Source of the DNA: Bacteroidales bacterium
Lineage (GTDB): Bacteria > Bacteroidota > Bacteroidia > Bacteroidales > WCHB1-69
Direction of reading: 5' to 3'
NCBI GenBank assembly: GCA_016290295.1
Contig: JAEETJ010000020.1
Coordinates: 1-49,721, forward strand
Length of the DNA: 49,721 nucleotides
Shown: positions 8,823 through 17,008 of the stretch, piece by piece
How positions within the stretch are numbered: the stretch's first letter is position 1
Layout: every line of letters begins with the position of its first letter
The notes under the pieces: generated by a model
The model's input: only the letters and a program-made list of their open reading frames with translations
Database searches by the model: none
Told to the model about the DNA's origin: nothing
Position numbers and translations under genes: made by a program

Positions 8823-10724
8823 TTATTGTTTTATTACCTTTTTGGTGATGATGTTTTTACCATCATTTATTTTGATGAAATAACAACCTGATGCGTATGC
8901 CTGCATGTCAAGATTATTCACGCCATAGGTCATTGTCTGATGCATCAACTGACGGCCCGACATGTCAAACAATTGTACATCATACTGGTTTTCATCACCT
9001 TCAATGACCACAAAAGCTTTGTCTTCAACGGGATTCGGATACACACGGCATCGGCTGTCGCTCACAGAATGATGTTCTATACCATTAGCTTGCAACGCCA
9101 TTAAAATAGCCTGATAGGCATCCACCTTACCCGCACCGATAGCCAACTGCGGACCTGATTCTGTGTATTGATCATGATAAGCGGTTTGTTTCAGTATATA
9201 TTTCACCTGATCAGGGGTAAGGTAAGGATTGGCTTCCAGCATCAAGGCCACCACACCTGTCACAAAAGGCGAAGACATGGAGGTACCCGACAATGAACAA
9301 AAACCATAGGTTCTACCATTAAAACTAAAGGTGTTTGTAGGCGTATGGTCCGTATTACTGGTATAACTTGAAAGTGCCGCCATCACACTTTGTCCCGGTG
9401 CCGAAATGTCGGGTTTGTCGGGATTACCGATGACCGGTCCCCAGCTGGAGAAAGCAGCGATATTGCCTGCACCTGTAAATTCACCCGTATTGTTGTTTTT
9501 CTGCCTTGCCTGGTGAGCGGCTACTGAGATAGCACACGGCACATTGGCAGGTGCGCCAATGCCATACTCCTTGTTACCAGCAGTCCAACCTGCCTTAGGT
9601 GCAGTAAACGCACCGCCCCAGTTGCCCACATCGTTGGTCAGCTCTATCACATTCCAAGCATGGAAATCACCTTCATCAGCCGCCACAATCAGTCCATACT
9701 TCACGCCTCCATATATGGATTTCTTCACACGCAAACGAACATGAGGAAGCGCATTGGGCACCGATGCAGCCACGTTATCAATTTTATACTCAACAGGATA
9801 ACCCACCACGTAGGCTGTCGTATCAAGACTAAAATCACCTCTTTGGGTGTTATAGAATGGAGTATAGCCGATAATATTTCCTTGATCATCCGCCACTGCA
9901 ATAGCATAGCTGAAGGAAGTGTTCGGTGAACTGGTCATGGTAATGGACTCGCCGTAGCGATGCGGTTCACCACCCGTGGCAAATTCAATTATAGACATTA
10001 GGGTATCCGTATTGGTATTGAAATTCTGATGCACATGGAATTTCACATCTCCGTTATTGCCAGCACTGGTTACAAAAACCACACCTTGGTCAGATAGTTC
10101 CTGCATAGCTGACGCCACAGGACCTGTACCATCCATATAGCCCATATAATACAAGCCCCAGCTCATGTTAATGACCAAACGTTTCTGTTCCTGCTGTGCC
10201 ACCTGATACATCCAGTGGAAAGCGTCCACCACAGCCTGCTCACTTACCAAAAAAGTGCACAGAATGATATTGGCACCAGGAGCAACGCCACGGAAAGAGC
10301 CCGTCAAAGAGCCCGAACCTGCAGCGATGCTGGTCACATGTGTGCCATGGTAGCCATACTCATACACATTGAATGTGTCACACTGAGCAGCTAACAAGGC
10401 CTCTTGGCCCACAATTTCCGTTCCGTATGTAAAACCATCGGGTGCCGGTCCCGCATTGCGGAACTGGTCCCACGCTCTTAAAACACGGTAATTCTGTTTC
10501 TGCACATCATAAAACACTGGGTGCGTATAGTCGAAGCCCCAGTCGGTGACTCCGATAATGACATCCTCGCCTGTAAAAGATTGCGGAAGGTCAATTCCCT
10601 GATAAACACTATCAACACGGCCATCCGGCACAGCCTTATTCAACCAAACACCGTCAATGGCGTTCACTTGTGCGAAAAGCAGACAAGGCAATAAAAAAGC
10701 TAAAAGGGTAAATATCTTTCTCAT
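8823..10724 (-). CDS. Secreted S8 subtilisin-like peptidase with T9SS sorting domain
   Basis: This 633-residue secreted serine peptidase has a signal peptide (about residues 1-19, ending LLFAQ). The catalytic triad is visible: D61 (GVTDWGFDYTHP), H126 (YHGTHVTSIAAG) and S482 (LSGTSMSSPFVTG), with the oxyanion asparagine N223 in SAGNNG. An insert at about 250-380 separates the early motifs from the serine. The last 75 residues (YPNPVEDKAFVV to KKVIKQ) form a type-A T9SS C-terminal sorting domain, so the enzyme should cross the outer membrane through the machinery encoded at 37894-43994 and be anchored to or released from the surface. It starts 16 bp after the dnaX stop codon, so read-through from dnaX is possible. 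The natural substrate is unknown. Confidence 0.93.
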   Translation of the reverse strand: MRKIFTLLAFLLPCLLFAQVNAIDGVWLNKAVPDGRVDSVYQGIDLPQSFTGEDVIIGVTDWGFDYTHPVFYDVQKQNYRVLRAWDQFRNAGPAPDGFTYGTEIVGQEALLAAQCDTFNVYEYGYHGTHVTSIAAGSGSLTGSFRGVAPGANIILCTFLVSEQAVVDAFHWMYQVAQQEQKRLVINMSWGLYYMGYMDGTGPVASAMQELSDQGVVFVTSAGNNGDVKFHVHQNFNTNTDTLMSIIEFATGGEPHRYGESITMTSSPNTSFSYAIAVADDQGNIIGYTPFYNTQRGDFSLDTTAYVVGYPVEYKIDNVAASVPNALPHVRLRVKKSIYGGVKYGLIVAADEGDFHAWNVIELTNDVGNWGGAFTAPKAGWTAGNKEYGIGAPANVPCAISVAAHQARQKNNNTGEFTGAGNIAAFSSWGPVIGNPDKPDISAPGQSVMAALSSYTSNTDHTPTNTFSFNGRTYGFCSLSGTSMSSPFVTGVVALMLEANPYLTPDQVKYILKQTAYHDQYTESGPQLAIGAGKVDAYQAILMALQANGIEHHSVSDSRCRVYPNPVEDKAFVVIEGDENQYDVQLFDMSGRQLMHQTMTYGVNNLDMQAYASGCYFIKINDGKNIITKKVIKQ

Positions 10725-10740
10725 AATGTTTTTGTTTTGA

Positions 10741-11532
10741 TTACATATCTTTTGCTGATAAATTCAATATTTTCAAAAAATCCGGCAAATCTGGATTCTC
10801 TTTTTTCAGGTCATTCATCTTATCCTGCGTATCATAAATAACCTTATTGACGGTTTCCGTCTGAACATCCACCTCCACCTGTATATCATCAATTCTCGGA
10901 TCGTAATTGTTGCGCAAATACTCCAAGGCCAAACGTATACGTGATTCAAAATTTTCCTTCATCGACTCATTCTTCACCTTGACCCGAATAATATTTTGCT
11001 CAATAGTCGGCACCATACCCTTCAAGGGATAATAGATAGTGGCTATTTCACGGAACAAGAGCTCAAACATGGTGCCCCAAGCCTCCTTAAACTTCTCATC
11101 CGTAGAGGAAATGCTTTGGGATGCCTCATTTTCCGCGGGGGTACTAGCGACATCAGTATCTGTAGGCTCTTCCGAAACTTCTGAAGCTTCTGGTTTAACC
11201 TCAACAACAGTGATATTATCAGAAACGGCTTCTTTCTTTTCCTCCAATGGCTCTGCACTATTCTGGCCAAGCTGTGAAGCTGGGGATGCGGTCTCCTCCG
11301 AAGGCTGTTCTATTGCTGTTGGTTGAGACATAGAAGATACGGGTTCCGGATCATGCACCAAATCACTGATTTTCGGTGTTTTTTTCACGGGAACCGTAAT
11401 AGGAGGCACAAAAGTCTGGCTTGATTGCCTTGGTGCGGTTGAGAATGTTCCTTGAACAGCTGACCCCGCGTTTTGCTCGGATGAATCACTCCCGTGATTG
11501 CCTGACTTTAGTCGCCGCTGCCGCCCGGTGTT
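10741..11532 (-). CDS. dnaX: DNA polymerase III tau C-terminal part, out of frame with dnaX start
   Basis: This frame encodes the proline/serine/glutamate-rich linker and C-terminal domain expected of a Bacteroidota tau subunit. The conserved block starts at EAWGTMFELLFREIA and ends in SAKDM. It has no good start codon of its own: the frame opens after a TGA at 11533-11535, and its first candidate start is a GTG at 11409 inside the linker. Relative to the N-terminal frame it is offset by +1 (equivalently -2). Full-length tau would need a frame change within 11486-11532. The region binds other replisome parts in characterised tau proteins. Whether it is made as a fusion here is not known. Confidence 0.8.
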   Translation of the reverse strand, partial: NTGRQRRLKSGNHGSDSSEQNAGSAVQGTFSTAPRQSSQTFVPPITVPVKKTPKISDLVHDPEPVSSMSQPTAIEQPSEETASPASQLGQNSAEPLEEKKEAVSDNITVVEVKPEASEVSEEPTDTDVASTPAENEASQSISSTDEKFKEAWGTMFELLFREIATIYYPLKGMVPTIEQNIIRVKVKNESMKENFESRIRLALEYLRNNYDPRIDDIQVEVDVQTETVNKVIYDTQDKMNDLKKENPDLPDFLKILNLSAKDM

Positions 11533-12631
11533 TCATGAACACATGGTTGGCATTGATTTTCATCAGACACAATTCTACCGACAGACGTTTGTTATTTGAA
11601 GTCTTATAATTGAAATCACACTCATTTGATAATTCCAAAGCTCTCAATAGCAATGTTTTATCAACATTTCGAGCTTGCATGGAATACTGTTCCTTGATAC
11701 TGTCAGAAGCCTCCATCAACTTCACCGTGGAAGGATTCTGCGCCACCAACAGATTTCTGAAATGCTTGGCCAGACCTGAGATAAAATGCTGGGCCTCAAA
11801 GCCATTGGAAAGAATCTCATCAAAGAGCAGCAAAGCAGCCGAGGGGTCATCTCCAAGCAGGAAATTCACCATCTTGAAATAATTATCGACATCCAGCACA
11901 TTCAGATTCTCGATAGTCTGCTTATAGGTGATATGTCCCCCTGAGAAACTGACAATCTGGTCGAAGATGGAAAGTGCGTCACGAAGGGCGCCATCTGCCT
12001 TGGCTGCAATCACGCGCAGAGCTTCTTCATCAGCCTCAACATTCTCACTTTTTGCCACATACTGCAAATGGCGGATAATGTCATTGTCATTAATACGCTT
12101 GAAATCATAAACCTGGCAACGAGAAAGAATGGTCGGAATAATCTTATGCTTTTCAGTCGTAGCCAGAATAAACTTGGCATAGGCAGGCGGTTCTTCAAGC
12201 GTCTTCAGGAAGGCATTGAAAGCTGCGGAAGACAACATGTGAACCTCATCGATAACATACACCTTGTATTTGGCACCCTGGGGAGCGATACGCACCTGTT
12301 CCACTAACGAGCGGATATCTTCCACCGAGTTATTGGAAGCAGCATCCAACTCATACACATTGAAAGAAGCCGATTCATTGAAAGCTCTACAAGAGTCGCA
12401 CTCGTTGCATGGCTCGAAGTCCGCAGTCAATTGCTGGCAGTTCAGTGCCTTGGCAAAGATACGGGCGCATGTGGTCTTACCTACCCCACGGGGACCGCAG
12501 AACAGGAACGACTGCGCGATCTGGCCGGTCTTGATGGCATTCTTCAAAGTAGAGGTGATATGCTCTTGTCCCACCACGGAGTTGAAAGTCGTCGGGCGGT
12601 ACTTACGGGCTGAAACGATAAAATTATCCAT
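11486..12631 (-). CDS. dnaX: DNA polymerase III gamma/tau, N-terminal (gamma-like) part
   Basis: This 381-residue clamp-loader ATPase loads the sliding clamp at the replication fork. Walker A is GPRGVGKTT (46-54), four zinc-binding cysteines are C64, C75, C78 and C81, and the Walker B region is VYVIDEVHML (D128, E129). The sensor motif LSRCQ follows. After the domain III motif VELCLMKI the frame ends about 20 residues later at a TGA (11486-11488), far short of a usual Bacteroidota protein of roughly 600 residues. The missing linker and C-terminus lie directly downstream in another frame. The product as written resembles the gamma form of E. coli DnaX. Explanations are programmed frameshifting, a real mutation, or an assembly indel. 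Confidence 0.93.
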   Translation of the reverse strand: MDNFIVSARKYRPTTFNSVVGQEHITSTLKNAIKTGQIAQSFLFCGPRGVGKTTCARIFAKALNCQQLTADFEPCNECDSCRAFNESASFNVYELDAASNNSVEDIRSLVEQVRIAPQGAKYKVYVIDEVHMLSSAAFNAFLKTLEEPPAYAKFILATTEKHKIIPTILSRCQVYDFKRINDNDIIRHLQYVAKSENVEADEEALRVIAAKADGALRDALSIFDQIVSFSGGHITYKQTIENLNVLDVDNYFKMVNFLLGDDPSAALLLFDEILSNGFEAQHFISGLAKHFRNLLVAQNPSTVKLMEASDSIKEQYSMQARNVDKTLLLRALELSNECDFNYKTSNNKRLSVELCLMKINANHVFMKHRAAAATKVRQSRE

Positions 12632-12719
12632 AAATAGCTGGTATAAAGATTCCTACTACGCCATGATGACACAAAAAATCATCATTTAAATTCTTGCAAA
12701 GATACAAAATTTTTTAATG

Positions 12720-12789
12720 TGCAAATGAGACAATGTGCTAATGTGCTAATTTTAATTAGCAAATTGGTTAATTAGCAAATTAGCAAATG
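12720..12789. repeat. 8-bp tandem repeat tract upstream of dnaX
   Basis: GTGCTAAT and TTAGCAAA units repeat with an 8-bp period. The tract is part of the gene-free 487-bp stretch 12632-13118, which also holds a hairpin array (12813-12945), a small ACGCA-TGCGT palindrome (12981-12995) and a REP-like palindrome (13051-13071). No gene was found in that stretch. Confidence 0.75.
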
Positions 12790-12812
12790 ATTTTGATGCG
12801 GGAATTTTTTGC

Positions 12813-12945
12813 GGGGGAGTCTCGGGCTGCGCCCTCGAGGGGAGCATGCTGTGCATGAGGGGGAGTCTCGCACTGCGTGCTCGAGGGGAGTCGAACCCTG
12901 TACGAGGGGAGTTTCGGGCTTCGCCCTCAAGGGGAGTGCTACGCA
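12813..12945. repeat. GGGGAGT hairpin array A
   Basis: About five consecutive units share flanks of the form GGGGAGTCTCG and CGAGGGGAG but differ in the enclosed stem: GGGC-TGC-GCCC, ATGC-TGT-GCAT, CAC-TGC-GTG and GGGC-TTC-GCCC, plus one imperfect unit. Each stem is self-complementary. See arrays B-E. Confidence 0.85.
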
Positions 12946-13050
12946 AAGACGATGAAATAGCGATATGAACACATGTAGGAACGCATCGAGTGCGTCCGCA
13001 TCCGTGTACGTATGCGCACCTCTACGTAACCCTGAACGGAGAATATGTAG

Positions 13051-13071
13051 GGCTGTCATATTATGGCAGCC
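13051..13071. repeat. REP-like palindrome, copy 2
   Basis: GGCTGTCAT, a 3-base loop and ATGGCAGCC form a 9-bp stem with one G-T wobble, preceded by TAG. It lies 48 bp downstream of the queE stop codon, in opposite orientation to copies 3 and 4. Confidence 0.75.
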
Positions 13072-13118
13072 GCATATGGTAATAATTCAGTGCAGAACGG
13101 AGCCCCAATATTTCAAAT

Positions 13119-13715
13119 TTATTGTATACCCAGCACCCTGTGTATCTGCAACGACAGGCGCCAATGGGGATGAGTCATCACGGCTTCAACACATGCGGCC
13201 ATGTTGCACTGGCATTGAGTTTCATCAGGGTTGTAGCAAGGTTGCAAAAAACGATGTTTAGCCTCAATGGTATCGTATTGCGACAAGTCCTGCCCCAGAT
13301 ACACCACTTTCAACTCATCACAACGGGTCAGCACACATGGTTCGGCATCACCACCAGCAAAGGCGTTCTTCGGCGAAAACGTCACCCAGTCGATATTTTT
13401 GGGAAGTATACGGGTACCGTTGGTCTCTATCGCTATCAGCTTACCCGTTGCAGTCTTCAGCTCTGCCACAAAATTCTCATCAATAAACAAGGAAGGCTCG
13501 CCACCTGTCAACACTAACAAAGACGCATTAGGATACTTATTTACCTCTTCCACAATATCTTGCAGACTCATCATTCGTCCTTGCTGATGCTGCGTGTCGC
13601 AGAATTCGCAACGCAGGTTACAGCCACTGAAACGCACAAACACCGCAGGGGTTCCGCTATGGAAACCCTCGCCCTGCAAGGAACAGAAAATCTCGTTGAT
13701 TTTATATACGCTCAT
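13119..13715 (-). CDS. queE: 7-carboxy-7-deazaguanine synthase
   Basis: This 198-residue radical SAM enzyme converts 6-carboxy-tetrahydropterin to 7-carboxy-7-deazaguanine, the third step towards preQ0 and queuosine. The cluster-binding motif is C32-x3-C36-x2-C39 (GCNLRCEFCD), preceded by the family's SLQGEGFHSGTPAVFVRFSG. The SAM-binding glycine motif is LTGGEPSL. The compact length is normal for QueE. It lies close to queD and queC, the two enzymes acting before and after it, and has its own promoter element at 13753-13760. Identification is firm. Confidence 0.94.
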   Translation of the reverse strand: MSVYKINEIFCSLQGEGFHSGTPAVFVRFSGCNLRCEFCDTQHQQGRMMSLQDIVEEVNKYPNASLLVLTGGEPSLFIDENFVAELKTATGKLIAIETNGTRILPKNIDWVTFSPKNAFAGGDAEPCVLTRCDELKVVYLGQDLSQYDTIEAKHRFLQPCYNPDETQCQCNMAACVEAVMTHPHWRLSLQIHRVLGIQ

Positions 13716-13752
13716 AGGCTGATAAGCATTAATTCATCTTGAAGAAGTCAGA

Positions 13753-13760
13753 CAAAGGTA
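13753..13760 (-). promoter_or_regulatory. -7 element for queE
   Basis: TACCTTTG on the minus strand fits TAnnTTTG, 37 bp upstream of the queE ATG. The -33 region is weak (TTAG at the expected distance). It suggests queE is transcribed separately from queC-queD. Confidence 0.55.
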
Positions 13761-13809
13761 CAAAAAACACTTATTGAACCTAAATCAAAAATATCTATCA
13801 ATCAATATT

Positions 13810-14163
13810 TTAATCAAAATTCTGCACCGCATCATCGGCAATGTAAGAAGCCTTGTTGTCACGCGACTCCCAGACATCGGCACGGTAGCAATTTGGCACT
13901 GTATCCACTATCCAACGAGCAAGATTCTCGGCAGTGGGATTGAAATCCAGTACTTCATTCAAGTTTCTATGGTCTATTCTCCCATGAATCAGGCGTTTAA
14001 TCTCCGTAAAATCGCACACCATCCCATTGCTGTCCAATTCTTTGGCACGGCAATACACTTTCACAATCCAGTTATGGCCATGCAGATTTTCGCATTTGCT
14101 CTCATAATCCAGATACAACTGGTGGCAAGAGGAGATTTCCAAGGTTTTTCTTACGTAATACAT
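13810..14163 (-). CDS. queD: 6-carboxytetrahydropterin synthase
   Basis: This 117-residue enzyme of the T-fold PTPS/QueD family makes 6-carboxy-5,6,7,8-tetrahydropterin from dihydroneopterin triphosphate. The zinc ligands are H14 (SSCHQL), H29 and H31 (LHGHNW), with catalytic C24 in SKCENLHGH. A conserved DH pair occurs in GRIDHRNLNE. Length is typical. It sits between queC and queE on the same strand. A 116-bp gap filled partly by 7-bp tandem repeats separates it from queC, and no promoter was seen in that gap, so co-transcription with queC is likely. Confidence 0.93.
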   Translation of the reverse strand: MYYVRKTLEISSCHQLYLDYESKCENLHGHNWIVKVYCRAKELDSNGMVCDFTEIKRLIHGRIDHRNLNEVLDFNPTAENLARWIVDTVPNCYRADVWESRDNKASYIADDAVQNFD

Positions 14164-14166
14164 TTC

Positions 14167-14228
14167 AGTTAATAGTTAATAGTTAACAATTAATAATTGA
14201 CAGTTGATAATTGATAGTTGACAGTTTT
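14167..14228. repeat. 7-bp tandem repeat tract between queC and queD
   Basis: Units of the type AGTTAAT, ATTGATA and GTTGACA repeat with a 7-bp period immediately upstream of the queD start codon, inside the probable queC-queD transcript. Confidence 0.75.
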
Positions 14229-14279
14229 AATGTTTGTTGAGCATTGGTAGTTGTCTGAAAGTCATTTGGTTTGTTATAA

Positions 14280-14936
14280 TTAGAACTCATATTCAGTTTT
14301 GTCATCAATACCGGCGTCTTTCAAGGCTTGGATGCGTTCGCGGCAGGTACCGCACTTGCCGCAGTGTTTCTCACCACCTTTGTAGCAAGAATACGTCTCG
14401 GTGTAGTCCAGTCCCAAAGCCTTGCCATGCTCAGCAATTTCCTTCTTACTGAGGTAAGTGTATGGTGCCCAAACCTCGACATTCTCGTAGGTTCCCGCAG
14501 CCATCGCCGCCGACATGGCATTGACAAAACCCGGGCGGCAGTCGGGATAAATGGCATGGTCGCCAGCATGATTGGCGATCATCACGCGCTTCAGGCCGTT
14601 GCTCTCCGCAATGCCGCATGCAATGGCCAGCATGATGCCGTTGCGGAAAGGCACCACCGTCGATTTCATATTCTCATCATTATAGTTACCTTCCGGAATG
14701 TCTTCAGCCGTCATCAGCAAGGTACTCTTGAAATAGCGATGCATGAATTCAAGCGGAACGATGATATGCTTGATGCCCAAGCGTTGGCAATGCGTCACGG
14801 CACAGATACGCTCGCGGCCGTTCTGCGTGGAGCCATAGTCAAAGGTGATGGCCATAGCAATTTCGTCCTTGTACTCGTAGAGCATCGTGGTGGAGTCCAT
14901 GCCTCCGGAGATAATGATTACCGCGTCTTTCGCCAT
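14280..14936 (-). CDS. queC: 7-cyano-7-deazaguanine (preQ0) synthase
   Basis: This ATP-dependent enzyme converts 7-carboxy-7-deazaguanine and ammonia to preQ0. The PP-loop SGGMDSTT lies at about residues 10-17, and four zinc cysteines appear near the C-terminus in SCYKGGEKHCGKCGTCRER. The start MAKDAVIIISGG at 14936 is preferred over an in-frame codon at 14996, because a promoter element (TATCTTTG, 14963-14970) lies between the two, which places the transcript start downstream of 14963. The resulting 218 residues match the family's usual length. It acts with queE and queD next door. Confidence 0.94.
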   Translation of the reverse strand: MAKDAVIIISGGMDSTTMLYEYKDEIAMAITFDYGSTQNGRERICAVTHCQRLGIKHIIVPLEFMHRYFKSTLLMTAEDIPEGNYNDENMKSTVVPFRNGIMLAIACGIAESNGLKRVMIANHAGDHAIYPDCRPGFVNAMSAAMAAGTYENVEVWAPYTYLSKKEIAEHGKALGLDYTETYSCYKGGEKHCGKCGTCRERIQALKDAGIDDKTEYEF

Positions 14937-14962
14937 AAGTTGATATTTACAAGTCCAAACTG

Positions 14963-14970
14963 CAAAGATA
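14963..14970 (-). promoter_or_regulatory. -7 element for queC(-queD)
   Basis: TATCTTTG on the minus strand matches TAnnTTTG, 26 bp before the queC ATG at 14936. It decides the start codon of queC. No preQ1 riboswitch-like pseudoknot was recognised in the short leader. Confidence 0.65.
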
Positions 14971-15037
14971 CACATTATTTTTCGATTCACACGCATTTTC
15001 GCAACAGAATTTCACCCCAGATTAATTTATACAAATC

Positions 15038-15069
15038 TTTGTGCATTTGAAGAAATTTATGTAACTTTG
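15038..15069 (+). promoter_or_regulatory. Promoter for the DRTGG-PHP-ATPase run
   Basis: TTTG (15038-15041), a 20-bp spacer and TAACTTTG (15062-15069) form a full Bacteroidota consensus promoter, divergent from the queC promoter. The leader to the ATG at 15131 is about 55 nt. Confidence 0.75.
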
Positions 15070-15130
15070 CAAATTAATATTGATAATTTTTACGTAGAAT
15101 AAATAGAAACAATATCAACACCATAACAAA

Positions 15131-15466
15131 ATGAAAGTTAAAGATTTAGTAGAAAAGATGAACCTCACCGTGTTCTGCGGTGCCGACAATTTGGACAGAG
15201 AAATCAAGGGCGGATATGTTTCCGACCTGCTCAGCGATGTGATGGGCTTCGCCAAGGAAGGCGATGTTTGGGTAACCCTGCAAACCCACAAAAACGTGAT
15301 GGCTATTGCCTCTCTTAAGGAGCTGGCTGCCATCGTTCTGGTAAAAGGCAACAAACCCGAAGACGACACCCTCGAAGCCGCCATTGAGGAAGGTATTCCA
15401 ATCTTAGGCACCGACAAACAGACCTTCGAGACTTCCGGAATCATATATGAAATGCTGAAAAACTGA
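15131..15466 (+). CDS. DRTGG-domain protein
   Basis: This 111-residue stand-alone DRTGG domain (pattern LDREIKGGYVSDLLSDVMGFA at about residues 20-40, cf. the family's DR-x-GG signature) has no other domain. DRTGG domains occur in regulators of pyrophosphatases, phosphotransacetylases and kinases and are thought to be ligand-sensing or regulatory; the ligand is unknown. The gene leads a plus-strand run with a PHP phosphoesterase and a GHKL ATPase. Similar trios are, as I recall, found beside electron-bifurcating [FeFe]-hydrogenase operons, but no hydrogenase gene is in this window. The stop codon falls inside an AACTGAA tandem repeat. Confidence 0.8.
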   Translation: MKVKDLVEKMNLTVFCGADNLDREIKGGYVSDLLSDVMGFAKEGDVWVTLQTHKNVMAIASLKELAAIVLVKGNKPEDDTLEAAIEEGIPILGTDKQTFETSGIIYEMLKN

Positions 15467-15516
15467 AAACTGAAAGTTATTATTTGAATTTTGAATTCTG
15501 AATTTTGGATTTCTTA
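15459..15516. repeat. 7-bp tandem repeats at the DRTGG gene 3' end
   Basis: AACTGAA units overlap the stop codon, followed by TTTGAAT/TCTGAAT units with a strict 7-bp period. Confidence 0.8.
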
Positions 15517-15536
15517 TTAAAGAAGGAGAATTTAAG

Positions 15537-15618
15537 CTCCCCTTGAGCACGAAGTGCGAGACTCCCCTTGAGGGCAAAGCCCGAAACTCCCCTCGAACGC
15601 GAAGCGTGAGACTCCCCT
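15537..15618. repeat. GGGGAGT hairpin array B
   Basis: Three units in the reverse orientation (CTCCCCTTGAG ... GAGACTCCCC) carry the stems GCAC-GAA-GTGC, GGGC-AAA-GCCC and ACGC-GAA-GCGT. The array ends about 30 bp before the PHP gene start. Confidence 0.85.
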
Positions 15619-15649
15619 ACCCATTAACCCCTAAAAACTCCCCCCTATC

Positions 15650-16393
15650 TTGAATATATACAAAGCAGACCTTCACACTCACACCTTGTTCTCGCCCTGT
15701 GGCGACTTGGACATGACACCCGAGTACATCATCGAGCTGGCACTACAACGGGGTGTGGACATTATCGGCATCACCGACCATAACGCCACCCGCCACTGCC
15801 GCCTGGCCGAACATTACTCGCATAACCGCAATATCTTTGTGCTCTGCGGTGCCGAAGTAACGACCAAGGAGGAAGCTCATGTTACTTGCTATTTTAAGAA
15901 TCATGAACTTTTGGACGAGTTTCAGGCCTATCTGGACGAGCATCTGCCCAATATCCCCAACTCTCCAGACTTTTTCGGCGACCAAGTTCAGATTGACGAG
16001 GAAATGAATATTGTATATGAAGAGCCTCGACTGCTGACTTCCGGTTTGGATGAGCCCATCGAGAAAATCGCCGCAAAAGTGAAGGAACTGGACGGCATCT
16101 TCATTCCCGCCCACATCGACAAGCTCAAAAACAGCGTCATCTCACAATTGGGTTTCATCCCCTTCGATTTGCCCTACGACGCCGTGGAGATTTCGGAAAA
16201 AGGCGACAAGGAAAAAATGATTCAACAACACCCCTACCTCAAAGACAAAACCTTCACCCGTAGTTCCGATGCTCACATTCCCGACCGTGTAGGCATCGCT
16301 CCATGCTATTTCGAGATTGAGACACGCTCATTTGAGGAAATCCGCATGGCCCTGCATCAGGAAAACGGCAGAAGAGTATTACTAAAAGTTTGA
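15650..16393 (+). CDS. PHP-domain metallophosphoesterase
   Basis: This 247-residue protein has the PHP fold and its metal-binding residues: H9 and H11 (ADLHTHTLFSPCGD), D/H in GITDHNATRH (about 43-44), E in GAEVTT, H in IPAHIDK and D/H in RSSDAHIPDR. Such proteins hydrolyse phosphomono- or diesters, but the substrate cannot be told from sequence. The start is a TTG at 15650: it is the only start codon that keeps the first metal motif complete, and no in-frame ATG lies upstream. It follows hairpin array B and overlaps the neighbourhood of the ATPase gene by near contact (start 2 bp after this stop), so the two are surely co-translated. Confidence 0.85.
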   Translation: MNIYKADLHTHTLFSPCGDLDMTPEYIIELALQRGVDIIGITDHNATRHCRLAEHYSHNRNIFVLCGAEVTTKEEAHVTCYFKNHELLDEFQAYLDEHLPNIPNSPDFFGDQVQIDEEMNIVYEEPRLLTSGLDEPIEKIAAKVKELDGIFIPAHIDKLKNSVISQLGFIPFDLPYDAVEISEKGDKEKMIQQHPYLKDKTFTRSSDAHIPDRVGIAPCYFEIETRSFEEIRMALHQENGRRVLLKV

Positions 16394-16395
16394 TT

Positions 16396-16926
16396 ATGAA
16401 TAATTTATCAATGCATATCATGGACATCCTGCAGAACTCAACCCGTGCAGGAGCCAAAGACATAACCTTGGAAGTGATTGAAGACAAGGCCAAGGACCAG
16501 CTGATACTTCGTTTTATTGACAATGGCTGCGGCATGGACAAAGAAACTGCCGAGCGAGTAATCAACCCTTTCTTCACCACCCGTACCACCCGTAAAGTCG
16601 GTCTGGGACTGCCGCTGCTAAAGCAGAATACTGAACGTACCGGTGGCTCACTGACCATCGACTCCGAGAAAGGCAAAGGCACTACTGTCACCGCCATTTT
16701 CGGACTGACCAACATTGACACTCCACCCATGGGCGACCTGGCAGGCACTGTGGTGCTCACCGCCTCCGCCTATCCCGATATCCACTTCATTTTCCATTAC
16801 CAGCGCGAGGATGTGGACTATGTCTTTGACACCGACGAGGTGAACGAAGCCCTCGACGGCGTGTCCATCCAAGACCCGGAAATCATCAGCTATCTGAAAG
16901 AAATGATAGAGGAAAACATTAAATAG
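16396..16926 (+). CDS. GHKL-type ATP-binding protein
   Basis: This 176-residue protein is a bare histidine-kinase-like ATPase domain. The N-box is N14 (ILQNSTRAGA), the G1 box DNGCGMD lies at 42-48 and the G2 box VGLGLPLL at 68-75. It has no dimerisation/phosphoacceptor domain and no receiver domain. The C-terminal 70 residues are acidic and unassigned. It may act as an anti-sigma-like or kinase-like regulator with the DRTGG and PHP partners. The ATG at 16396 is preferred over a TTG at 16390 that overlaps the PHP stop codon. The gene ends directly before an AAAACTG repeat tract. Confidence 0.8.
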   Translation: MNNLSMHIMDILQNSTRAGAKDITLEVIEDKAKDQLILRFIDNGCGMDKETAERVINPFFTTRTTRKVGLGLPLLKQNTERTGGSLTIDSEKGKGTTVTAIFGLTNIDTPPMGDLAGTVVLTASAYPDIHFIFHYQREDVDYVFDTDEVNEALDGVSIQDPEIISYLKEMIEENIK

Positions 16927-17008
16927 TGGAAAACTGAAAACTGAAAGTTGAAAACTAATAGTTTAACATTTACTCACCAACAGCGAAGCTCACTAACACG
17001 AAGTAATC

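Noticed and set aside
12752-13059. Minus-strand open frames in the dnaX-queE gap
   Set aside because: They are built from the GGGGAGT hairpin array and tandem repeats. The translation is low-complexity and has no start context.
14937-15130. preQ1 riboswitch sought between queC and the DRTGG gene
   Set aside because: Both leaders are short and AT-rich, and no preQ1-type hairpin with an A-rich tail was recognisable.
15537-15618. Hairpin arrays considered as a CRISPR array
   Set aside because: Units are too short and irregular, with no unique 30-bp spacers and no cas genes. The repeats are palindromic flanks with changing stems.
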